Positions 34,010-42,153 of a stretch of 64,000 bases of DNA are shown piece after piece. Source of the stretch: Archangiaceae bacterium (lineage in GTDB: Bacteria > Myxococcota > Myxococcia > Myxococcales > Myxococcaceae). Numbering within the stretch: the first letter of the stretch is position 1; every line of letters begins with the position of its first letter. A program made the translations under genes and the position numbers. The notes beneath the pieces were generated by a model. That model had not been told where the DNA came from. It saw only the letters and a list, made by a program, of their open reading frames with translations, and did not search any database. The DNA is taken from positions 186,001 to 250,000 of the forward strand of contig JADJNS010000010.1 of NCBI GenBank assembly GCA_016714225.1, in the 5' to 3' direction.

Positions 34010-37000
34010 TCAGGGCGAGCGTGGCGGGCGAGCGGCGAGAGACTGCGCGGGGCGGGTCACCAGGCGCTCGTTCTCGAGCACGGTGGTGCCGCGCCGCTCG
34101 TGCAGCGCCACCAGCGCCGCGGGCAGCACGTCGGCGCGTCGGCCGAACGCGCCCACCCTGCCGTACTTGTCGACGAACCACAGCGCGCCGGCCGCGAAGT
34201 AGCTCATGCCGGGGTCGATTTCGGGCATCGTCACCCGGCCGAGCTGCACCGGGCCCTCGAACCAGATCAGCGAGCCCTGCGAGAGCGCCGCCAGCCCGGG
34301 CACGTCGGCCAGCGCGGCGATGGCGCCGGGCAGCACCGTCACCTCGGGCGAGGGTCCCTCGACGTTCGAGCGCACCGTGCCGTCGAGCGAGTAGGTCGCC
34401 ACCTGGTCGCCCTGCCACACCGGCCAGCAGTCGCGGTTGTGCAGCCGCCGGCCCGCGCCGACCTCTTCGGCGCGCGGGCCCGAGAGGTCGAACGCGCGCA
34501 GCACCCCCGACTCGCTGCAGGCGATGAAGCGGTGCGCGGGGCGAAACAGCCCGGGGTTCAGCCGCTCGCGCGCCGCCAGCGTGCTGACCGCCTCGCCGCT
34601 CTGCGCGCTCACCACCCGAATGCTGCCGTCGTCGAGGTCGGCCAGCGCCAGCTGCTCTCCGCCGGGCGCCAGCACCGCGTCGCCCAGGGTGGTCGAGTTG
34701 GCGAACGCGCCGAGCCGCACGGCGCCCCCCGCATCGACCCGGTACCGCTCGACGGTGTGCCCGTCGAGCACCGCCAGCTCGCCGGTGCCCGAGGCGCTGA
34801 GCAGCACCCCCTGGCCGAGCGCGCGGGCCACCAGCCGCTGGGGCTCGCCGCCGGCCGCCACGTGCCACACCCCGTCGGCGAGGGCGAAGTAGGCCGAGCC
34901 GTCGCCGCGGTCGACCGTCAGCGCCAGCGCCTTGAGCGGCCCGGTGAGCTGCCCCTGCACCCGGGTCGACAGGCTCCACCGCTTGAGCGAGCCGTCGAAC
35001 GAGCTCGACACCAACCGCTGCTCGTCGAGCGCGAGGCAGCCGTTGGCGCGGTCGACGTGGCCGAAGTGCACCCAGCGCAGCGCGGGCGGCGACGTGTCGT
35101 AGACGCGCAGCTCGCCCTGCAGCCCGCCGAACACCACCGTGCTGCCCGACGGGCTGAAGCAGCTCGACATGGCGGTCGAGGGCATCAGGTCGCTCAGCGC
35201 CGAAGCGCCGCTCTCGGCCGACAGCAGCCCCACCGTCTTGTCGGCGCCGAACGCCACCCACCGCGCGTCGGGCGACAGCGCCAGCTGCTTGACCGGTGCG
35301 CTGCCCACCTTCTGCTTCCACACCCAGTCGCGCTTCTGCACGCTGAGCAGTCCCACCTGGCCCTGGTCGGTCGACACCCACAGCCGGTCGGCATCGGTGG
35401 GGTGAAAGAGCACCGCGCCCACCGCCTCTTCGGTGGCCAGCATCAGCTGCACGTCGCGCTGGGTGTCGAACAGGGCGAGCCCGTGGGGGCTCTCGGCGCT
35501 GGCCTGGTAGTTGCCCGAGAAGGTGGCCACCCAGCGACCGGTCGGGCTGATCGCGGTGGTCGAAATCAGCGCCCCTTCGAGGCTGCCCGCGGCGCGGTGC
35601 TCGCCGCTGCGCGCGTCGACCAGCACGCTGTCGGGCCCCGGCCCCGCCGCGCTCACCCAGCGCCCGTCGGCCGACACCGCGACCGAGCGAAGCGCGCGCC
35701 GCTCGAGCTGCACCTGGCGCTCGATGGCGCCGTCTCTCGGGCGCACCAGCGTCACCACCCCGTCGGCGGTGCCGAACACCAGCCGCCCCGGCGACGACGC
35801 CACGCTCATCACGTGCTCGAGCGGCAGCCCGCGCCGCTCGCCGCTCGCCGCGTCGACCAGCGAGGCGGTGCCGGCGCGCCACACCACCGCCACCTTTGCG
35901 CCGTCGCCCGCGCGGGCCAGCGCCAGCGCTCCAGAGCTCTCGCGGCCCAGCTCGGCCTCGAGGCCCTGGAGCTTGAAGTCGATGAGGCCGGCCATGCGGC
36001 GCAGCGCCGGGTTGTCGGCCCCGTCGCGCGCGGCCTGGGCCAGGTAGGTGAGCGCGTCGAGCGGGCGCTCGTCGAGCAGCGCCAGGCGCCCCTGCTCTTG
36101 CCGCATCGCCAGCGCCGAGGCGTGGGCCTGCCGGTACGCGCCCGTCACCAGCGCGATGCCCACCACCAGCCCCACGAACACCGCCCCCAGCGCCCCGTTG
36201 CGCAGGCGGCGCGCGCGGCGCTCGTCGGCCAGGCTGGCCTCGGTGAAGGCGGCCTCGACCTGGGTGAGCCGCCCGCGAAAGCGGGTGCGCCAGAAGCGGT
36301 ACTCGGCCAGGGTCTCGGCGCGCCACAAGAGCCCCTTGGGCCGCCCCCGCTCTTCCCACTGGCGGGCCGACGAGCGCAGCGCGTCGCGCAGCCGCGCGGT
36401 CTCGGCGTCTTCGCGCTGCCAGGCGACCAGGCGCGGCCAGCTCACCAGCAGCGCTTCGTGAATCAGCTCGACGCGGTCTTCGCCCGAGGCGTCTTCCGAG
36501 GTGACCAGCAGGCGGGCCGAGACCAGCTTCTCGAGCACCTTGTGGGCCGGCGCGCCGCCGCCCAGCACCTCGAGCATCTCGCGCCGCGACATCACCGCGC
36601 GGGTGCCCTGCGAGGTCACCAGGTGGCGCAGCGCCTCGCGCAACAGGCCCTGCTCGGCGGCGTCGAGCCCGGCCAGCGTCGACTCGGCGTGGTGGGCCAG
36701 CGCGCCGCCGACTCCGCCCAACGCCTGGTAGGTCTTGGCGCGCAGCTGCATGAGCTGGCGGTCGCGCAGCTCCCACAGCTGGCTGGCGGTGAACGAGAGC
36801 AGCGCCAGCGCGCCGGGGTGGCCGGCCACCTCGTCGACCATGCGCCCCGGCAGGGCGTCGTCGTCGAACCCGTAGCCGACCCGCCGCGCCGGCTCGACGA
36901 TGACCTTGAGCAGCTCGGCGCGCGCCGGGGTGCCGAGCAGCTGCAGCGACGACGAGAGCGTCTGCCGAAACGCGGCCAGCTGCTGAATGCGAATCAAGAA

Positions 37001-39316
37001 GTCGTCGCGCAGGGTGACGACCACCTTGAGCCGGCCGCTCGGGTGGTAGGCCACCGCCAGCAGGGTGGCGGCGAACGCCTCGCGCTCGCCCTCGTCGGGG
37101 CAGAGCGTCACCAGCTCTTCGAACTGGTCGACCACCAGCAGCACCGACTCGGGCTCGGCGAGGCGGCCGCCGAGCGCCTCGGCCAGACCCTCGCCGCGGG
37201 CGCCGCGCAGGTCGTAGCCGGCCGCCTTGAGCTTCGCCTCGAGCGCGGCGAAGGGCGTGGCGCCCGGGCGGGTGACCACCGCCTTCCACCCCCGGGGCAG
37301 CAGCGGCAGCACGCCCGCCAGCACGAACGACGACTTGCCTGCGCCCGAGGGGCCCACCACCGCGAGCAGGCCCGAGAGCCGCAGCCGGTTGGCGAAGGTC
37401 TCGGCCTCGACCTCGCGCCCGAAGTAGTTGTCGGCGTCGTCGCTGGTGAAGGCCGACAGCCCCTTGTACGGCGCGCGCTCGGGCCGCTCGAGCGCGGCGC
37501 CGCGGCCCACGGTCTGCGGCAGGGTGCGGTGAAGCCATTCTTCGACCGCGTCGCTGTGGCGCTCGAAGGGCAAAGGCAGCGCCACCATGCGCGCGCCGTG
37601 GCGGCTCTTGCTCTCGAACCAGAACAGCTCTTCGGGCAGCCCCGCGCCCGGAGAGAACAGCTGCACCAGCGGGGCGAGCGAGAGCACGGGCTGGCCCTCG
37701 GGGTCGACCAGCCAGGCCACGTGGGGCTCGGGCAGCGGCTGGGCCACCTTCTGCACCGCGCGGGTGCCGCGCCGGGTGCCCATGTAGCGCTCGGGGCGCT
37801 CGGCCTGCACGGTGAGCGCGTAGTCGTAGATGAACGACAGGCGCTTGAGCAGGGTGCCCAGCACGGCCATGCGCTCGGCCAGCGCGGCGTACTGCGCGTC
37901 GTCTGCCGAGGCGGGCGGCGCGGCGGCCAGCAGGCGCTCGAGCGCGCCCCAGGCCTCGTCTCCGCGGCTCGGGGTCACCGCGCCCTCGGGGCTCACGGTG
38001 AAGAAGAAGGTCACCAGGTCGGGCAGCGGGTGCGCCAGCGGGCGGGTGGCGAACGGGCGGCACAGCTCGCGCGCCAGCTGCACCCACTCGAGGGTCGTGA
38101 GGCCGGCCTCGACCAGCCGCTCGAGCAGCGCGCGCGCCGCCGGGCCGTCGGCGCTGGCGGCCACCCCGACCTTGGCCCGGCTGCAGAGCGCCAGCACGCC
38201 CAGGTAGCGGGCGATGGTGCGGCTCACCAGGTCGACGGCCTCGAGCTGCTGGTGCGCCGAGCGCGCCGCCTCGATGAGCGCCAGCGCTTCGGCGATGGGC
38301 TGCGGCGCGTCGTTGAGCGCGTTGTCGCGCTCCGCGTCGGCGAGCTGGGGCAGGGCGCGCGGCTCGGCCAGCAGCTGCGCGCCGGTGCGCACCGCCGCGG
38401 CCAGCTCGAGCGCGGTGGTGTAGCGGTCGGCGGGGCGCTTGGCGGCGCCGCGCGCGAGCGCCGCGTGCAGGGTGGCCGGCAGCTCGGCGGGCAGCGGCGG
38501 CAGCGGCGCGGTGCCGTGCGCCTTGGCCAGCGCGCGCAGCGAGCGGCCCTCGAAGGGCGGCCGGCCGACGAGCGCGAAGTGGGCGAGCAGCGCGAGGCTG
38601 TAGACGTCGGTGCGGGGCTCGGCCTTGCTCGCGTCGAGCCACTGCTCGGGGGCCATGTAGAGCGGCGTGCCCACCACTGCGCCCAGGTGGGTGAGCTCGA
38701 CCGTCTCGGCGCGCAGCAGCGCCGCGGTGGCCGAGAGGCCCGTGCCCACCGCCGCGTGCTGCGCGGTCGAGGGAAAGGCCTCGGCCAGCTCGCCCAGCTC
38801 GGCGCCGGGGGCGGGCTCGGCACCTTTGGCCGCCTGCCGCCGCGCGATGCCCAGGTCGAGCAGCTTGGGCAAGAGCCGCCCCGAGCGGGTGAGCACCATC
38901 ACGTTGGCGGGCTTGATGTCGCGGTGAACGATGCCCTGCTCGTGCGCCGCGTGTACCACCTCGCACAGGCGCTCGAAGAACGGCACCAGGCGCGCCAGCG
39001 GTATCGGGCCGTGCTCGCGCACCAGCTGCTCGAGCGGGGTGCCACGCACCAGCTCCATCGCTATCCACAGGGTGCCGTCGGGCTCGAGCCCGAAGCCGTA
39101 CACGTGCGCGGCGAAGGGGTGGTCGAGCGTCGACGCCAGCCGCGCTTCGCGCATGAACCGCTCGGCCGCCGCCGGGTCGCCGGTCTGCGACTGGTTCAGC
39201 ACCTTCACCACCACATCTCGGGCGAGGGTCACCTGTTCGGCGAGGTACACCTGCCCGGCGCCACCTGCGCCGACATGCCCTTTGATGACGAATTCGCCGA
39301 AGCGGCGCCCGAGCAT
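34010..39316 (-). CDS. Ser/Thr kinase fused to STAND NTPase and WD40-like propeller
   Basis: This is a 1768-residue multidomain regulator. Residues 1-300 are a Hanks-type kinase (glycine loop VGAGGAGQVY, Lys38, HRDIKPAN, DLG in place of DFG). A helical spacer follows. From about 615 a STAND-type NTPase begins (FGREVEAETF), with Walker A GPSGAGKSS near 655 and Walker B VLLVVDQFEE near 730. A membrane-spanning helix is predicted near 1040-1056 (LGAVFVGLVVGIALVTG). The rest, about 1100-1740, is beta-propeller (DARWVAFGADKTV; DEQRLVSSSFDGSLKRW). STAND proteins act as signal-gated switches. It lies directly upstream of the FHA/sigma-54 activator and lanB, all leftward, so phosphorylation of that activator is plausible but unproven. 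Confidence 0.88.
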   Translation of the reverse strand: MLGRRFGEFVIKGHVGAGGAGQVYLAEQVTLARDVVVKVLNQSQTGDPAAAERFMREARLASTLDHPFAAHVYGFGLEPDGTLWIAMELVRGTPLEQLVREHGPIPLARLVPFFERLCEVVHAAHEQGIVHRDIKPANVMVLTRSGRLLPKLLDLGIARRQAAKGAEPAPGAELGELAEAFPSTAQHAAVGTGLSATAALLRAETVELTHLGAVVGTPLYMAPEQWLDASKAEPRTDVYSLALLAHFALVGRPPFEGRSLRALAKAHGTAPLPPLPAELPATLHAALARGAAKRPADRYTTALELAAAVRTGAQLLAEPRALPQLADAERDNALNDAPQPIAEALALIEAARSAHQQLEAVDLVSRTIARYLGVLALCSRAKVGVAASADGPAARALLERLVEAGLTTLEWVQLARELCRPFATRPLAHPLPDLVTFFFTVSPEGAVTPSRGDEAWGALERLLAAAPPASADDAQYAALAERMAVLGTLLKRLSFIYDYALTVQAERPERYMGTRRGTRAVQKVAQPLPEPHVAWLVDPEGQPVLSLAPLVQLFSPGAGLPEELFWFESKSRHGARMVALPLPFERHSDAVEEWLHRTLPQTVGRGAALERPERAPYKGLSAFTSDDADNYFGREVEAETFANRLRLSGLLAVVGPSGAGKSSFVLAGVLPLLPRGWKAVVTRPGATPFAALEAKLKAAGYDLRGARGEGLAEALGGRLAEPESVLLVVDQFEELVTLCPDEGEREAFAATLLAVAYHPSGRLKVVVTLRDDFLIRIQQLAAFRQTLSSSLQLLGTPARAELLKVIVEPARRVGYGFDDDALPGRMVDEVAGHPGALALLSFTASQLWELRDRQLMQLRAKTYQALGGVGGALAHHAESTLAGLDAAEQGLLREALRHLVTSQGTRAVMSRREMLEVLGGGAPAHKVLEKLVSARLLVTSEDASGEDRVELIHEALLVSWPRLVAWQREDAETARLRDALRSSARQWEERGRPKGLLWRAETLAEYRFWRTRFRGRLTQVEAAFTEASLADERRARRLRNGALGAVFVGLVVGIALVTGAYRQAHASALAMRQEQGRLALLDERPLDALTYLAQAARDGADNPALRRMAGLIDFKLQGLEAELGRESSGALALARAGDGAKVAVVWRAGTASLVDAASGERRGLPLEHVMSVASSPGRLVFGTADGVVTLVRPRDGAIERQVQLERRALRSVAVSADGRWVSAAGPGPDSVLVDARSGEHRAAGSLEGALISTTAISPTGRWVATFSGNYQASAESPHGLALFDTQRDVQLMLATEEAVGAVLFHPTDADRLWVSTDQGQVGLLSVQKRDWVWKQKVGSAPVKQLALSPDARWVAFGADKTVGLLSAESGASALSDLMPSTAMSSCFSPSGSTVVFGGLQGELRVYDTSPPALRWVHFGHVDRANGCLALDEQRLVSSSFDGSLKRWSLSTRVQGQLTGPLKALALTVDRGDGSAYFALADGVWHVAAGGEPQRLVARALGQGVLLSASGTGELAVLDGHTVERYRVDAGGAVRLGAFANSTTLGDAVLAPGGEQLALADLDDGSIRVVSAQSGEAVSTLAARERLNPGLFRPAHRFIACSESGVLRAFDLSGPRAEEVGAGRRLHNRDCWPVWQGDQVATYSLDGTVRSNVEGPSPEVTVLPGAIAALADVPGLAALSQGSLIWFEGPVQLGRVTMPEIDPGMSYFAAGALWFVDKYGRVGAFGRRADVLPAALVALHERRGTTVLENERLVTRPAQSLAARPPRSP

Positions 39317-39443
39317 GTGCTCCTCGCGTCGAGCCTGATCCGAATGTCAGGGGGCAGGCAAGAAAACGCCGGCTCGCTCCGCCGCTCGGCCGTACATTTC
39401 GAGCGCCGGGCGCCGCTGCTATCATCGACGCTCGCAAGGGCAC

Positions 39444-40799
39444 GTGGACCTCATCGTCAATCGGTTTCGCGTCATGCAGGTCATCGCGAATGGCGGCATG
39501 GGCCGGGTCTACAAGGCGCTCGACCAGGTCACCGGCGAAGCGGTGGCGGTCAAGCAGCTGCTGCTCGAAGGCGCCGAGGCCCAGCAGCGCTTCGAGCGCG
39601 AAGCCGAGATGCTCAAGCTCATCGAGCACCCCAACATCGTGCGCTACGTCGCGCACGGTGCCGAGGGCACCAACCACTACCTGGTGATGCGCTTCATCGG
39701 CGGAGAGGCGCTGAGCGCCAAGCTGGTGCGCGTGGGGAGCACCGTCGACGAGGCCATCGTGCTGGGCCGCGAGCTGGCCGGGGCGCTGGCGGTGCTGCAC
39801 CGCCGCGGCCTGGTGCACCGCGACGTGAAGCCCTCGAACGTGATGGTGCCGCAAGCCGCAATGAGCCCCGCCACCCTGGTCGACTTCGGCCTGGTGCGCG
39901 CCATCGACACCCGCATCTCGCTCACCCGAACCGGCGTCACCCTGGGCTCACCCGGCTACATGTCGCCCGAGCAGCTGGTCGGCGCGCGCGTGCTCACCCC
40001 GGCGGTCGACGTCTACGGCCTGGGGTGCGTGCTGTATGTCGCGCTCACCGGGGTGGCCCCCTTTCCCGGCAACGTGCCGCCCGCGGTCTACGCGCGCATG
40101 CTCGCCCTTCCGCCGCCGGCTCCGCTTCAGCTCAACCCCGAGTGCCCCCCGCGGCTTTCAGAGCTGGTGTTGCGCATGCTCGCCATCGACCCCGCCGGGC
40201 GTCCGCTCGACGGGCTGGCGGTCGAAGAGCACCTCGCCGCGGTGAGCCTCACCGGCGGCAGTCAGCGCCGCACCCGAGTGGTTCCTCGCTCGAGCTCTCC
40301 CCCGGCGCCCAACCGCAGCAACGACGTGCCGACCGCCGAGGTGCCCACCACCGACACCCACTTCGCCATCGCGCTGGGCGCCGACGAGTCGGACGTCGAC
40401 CAGCCCACCGGCAACGAGCCGGGCAGCGGGTCGCTGCTCGCTGCTTCGGCCCAGGCCCACGAGGCGAGCCAGTTGCTGCTCGCCGACGGCAGCGCGCTGG
40501 TGCTGTCGAAGCAGAGCAGCCACCGCGCGACGCGGCTCAAGTCGGGAGCCACCTGCGCCCTCGAGCTGGCCCAGCAGAAGCCCGACCACGCGGTCGCGCT
40601 CTCGGTCGCCGCTGAAGACTCTGACGCGCTGCTCGACCGGGTGTTCGAGATGCTCGCCGACGAGCACATGCGCCGCGCGGTCAGCCCCCACGTCGACCCG
40701 GTGGTGCGCATCGACGCCCGAACGTTCGAGCTGCTCCAGGGGCAGTTCGCCACCCGAAAAGAAGAGGGCCGCTGCTACCTGGTCGGCCCTTCGGGCTGA
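39444..40799 (+). CDS. Hanks-type Ser/Thr protein kinase
   Basis: This 451-residue kinase starts at GTG 39444 after AAGGG. The glycine loop is ANGGMGRVYKA, the ATP lysine is Lys37, the catalytic loop HRDVKPSN (Asp128) and the metal site DFG (Asp148); the activation segment ends GSPGYMSPEQ. So the kinase is expected to be active. Residues 260-451 form an unrecognised, mostly soluble region rich in Ser/Thr in its first part. No membrane helix is seen. It is divergent from the kinase-STAND gene (127 bp between them) and its 3' end overlaps the convergent TolC-like gene by 25 bp. Confidence 0.92.
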   Translation: MDLIVNRFRVMQVIANGGMGRVYKALDQVTGEAVAVKQLLLEGAEAQQRFEREAEMLKLIEHPNIVRYVAHGAEGTNHYLVMRFIGGEALSAKLVRVGSTVDEAIVLGRELAGALAVLHRRGLVHRDVKPSNVMVPQAAMSPATLVDFGLVRAIDTRISLTRTGVTLGSPGYMSPEQLVGARVLTPAVDVYGLGCVLYVALTGVAPFPGNVPPAVYARMLALPPPAPLQLNPECPPRLSELVLRMLAIDPAGRPLDGLAVEEHLAAVSLTGGSQRRTRVVPRSSSPPAPNRSNDVPTAEVPTTDTHFAIALGADESDVDQPTGNEPGSGSLLAASAQAHEASQLLLADGSALVLSKQSSHRATRLKSGATCALELAQQKPDHAVALSVAAEDSDALLDRVFEMLADEHMRRAVSPHVDPVVRIDARTFELLQGQFATRKEEGRCYLVGPSG

Positions 40800-42151
40800 G
40801 CTGAGCCGATCTGCGCGTCGAGCAGCGGGCGGGCCACGCCCAGCGCCAGCGCCAGGTCGAGCCGCGCGGTCGACAGCCGCAGCCGCTCGTTGGCCAGCGC
40901 CTCTTCGGCGCTGAAGCGCGCCGCCTGGGCGTCGAGCAGCTCGAGGTAGCCCAGCGCGCCGACCCGGAACTGGGCGCGCGCCGCCTCGAGGCTCTCGCGG
41001 GCGAGCTTCACCTCGGTCTGCGCGCTGGAGAGCGCTTCGGTGCTCGCCGCGGCCTGGGCCCGCGCCACCACCACCTGCCGCGCCGCCTCGCGCTCGGCCT
41101 GCTCGAGCCGCGCCCCTGCCTCGGCCGCCAGCCCCTTTCGCCGGTGGAGCTCACCGTAGCGGTCGCCGCCGTCGTACAGCGACCACACGAGCCGGGCCTG
41201 CACCCACCAGTAGGCGTTGGCTCCGGCGAAGTTCTGCACGTTGCCGTAGACCAGCTGACCGTTGAGGTCGGCGCGGGGCAGAAACCTCAGCGCCGCGGCC
41301 GTGGTGTACAGCTCGGCGCTGTCGAGCTGCTCTCGCGCGGCCAGCAGGTCGGCCCGCTGCGACGCCGACGGCTCGAGGCCCGCCGCCGCGGCCTCGAGCG
41401 GCGCCGGCTCGGGCACCGGCCCCAGGGTGAGGTCGAAGCTGCGCCCCAGGGCGGCGGCCACCGCGGCGCGGGCGGCAATCTCGTTCGCAGCCGCCTGCCG
41501 CAGCCCGCGGTCGGCCGCGGCCGTGGCGCCCTTCGCGCGGGTGAGCCCGAGCCGGTCGAGCTCGCCCGCCTTGAAGCGCGCCTCGGCCGCCTGCTGCTGC
41601 TCTCTTGCCTCCTTGAGCCGCTCGCCCGAGATGGCCGAGAGCGCCGCCGCGGTCTGGGCCGCCAGCATCAGCTGCCACACCCGCACCTGTGCCGCCTCGA
41701 GCGTGAAGCGCGCGGCGGCCGCGTCTGAATCGACCCGGTGGCCCGCGGCGCGGGTGCGCACCAGCGCTGGGGCGTCGAGCACGGGCACGGTGAGCTGGCC
41801 GAGCGCCGAGGCCGCCACCAGCGGCTGCACCTCGAGGCTGTCGACCCTGTTGGGGGTGAGCACCAGCGAGCCGGGCGGCGCGGCCGGGTCGTTCAACGGC
41901 GCGGCGGTGTAGCCCGCGCGGGCGTCGACCACGTCGAGCGCGGCGGCGGTCGAGTTGCGGGCCACCGACGCGCCCACGTCGAGGTGGGGCAGCAGCGCCG
42001 ACAGCTCGCTGCGAAAGGCGCCCCGGTCTTGCTCGAGGCGGGCCAATGCCACCGCCACCTCGACCGAGCGGGCCCGCGCCTCGGTGAGCGCCTGAGGCAG
42101 GGTGAGCGGTGCGACGGCGAGCTCGAGGCTCAGGGCGAACGCGAGCACCAC
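40775..42151 (-). CDS. TolC-like outer-membrane efflux protein
   Basis: This 458-residue protein has a signal peptide (VVLAFALSLELAVA) and the OEP fold: long alternating helices rich in Ala, Glu and Gln and two internally similar halves (ALTEARARSVEVAVALARLEQ; ARESLEAARAQFRVGALGYLELLDAQ). It provides the outer-membrane channel for the adjacent C39 ABC exporter and its adaptor, completing a type I secretion-like route. The start is GTG 42151 (or GTG 42148), only two bases after the exporter stop. The stop codon lies inside the convergent kinase gene. No key residue seems lost. Confidence 0.88.
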   Translation of the reverse strand: MVLAFALSLELAVAPLTLPQALTEARARSVEVAVALARLEQDRGAFRSELSALLPHLDVGASVARNSTAAALDVVDARAGYTAAPLNDPAAPPGSLVLTPNRVDSLEVQPLVAASALGQLTVPVLDAPALVRTRAAGHRVDSDAAAARFTLEAAQVRVWQLMLAAQTAAALSAISGERLKEAREQQQAAEARFKAGELDRLGLTRAKGATAAADRGLRQAAANEIAARAAVAAALGRSFDLTLGPVPEPAPLEAAAAGLEPSASQRADLLAAREQLDSAELYTTAAALRFLPRADLNGQLVYGNVQNFAGANAYWWVQARLVWSLYDGGDRYGELHRRKGLAAEAGARLEQAEREAARQVVVARAQAAASTEALSSAQTEVKLARESLEAARAQFRVGALGYLELLDAQAARFSAEEALANERLRLSTARLDLALALGVARPLLDAQIGSAQPEGPTR

Positions 42152-42153
42152 CG

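Noticed and set aside
33474..40615. Two ORFs of over 2,000 codons on both strands
   Set aside because: They overlap the kinase-STAND and activator genes in other frames and lack any motif; the real frames carry kinase, STAND and AAA+ signatures.
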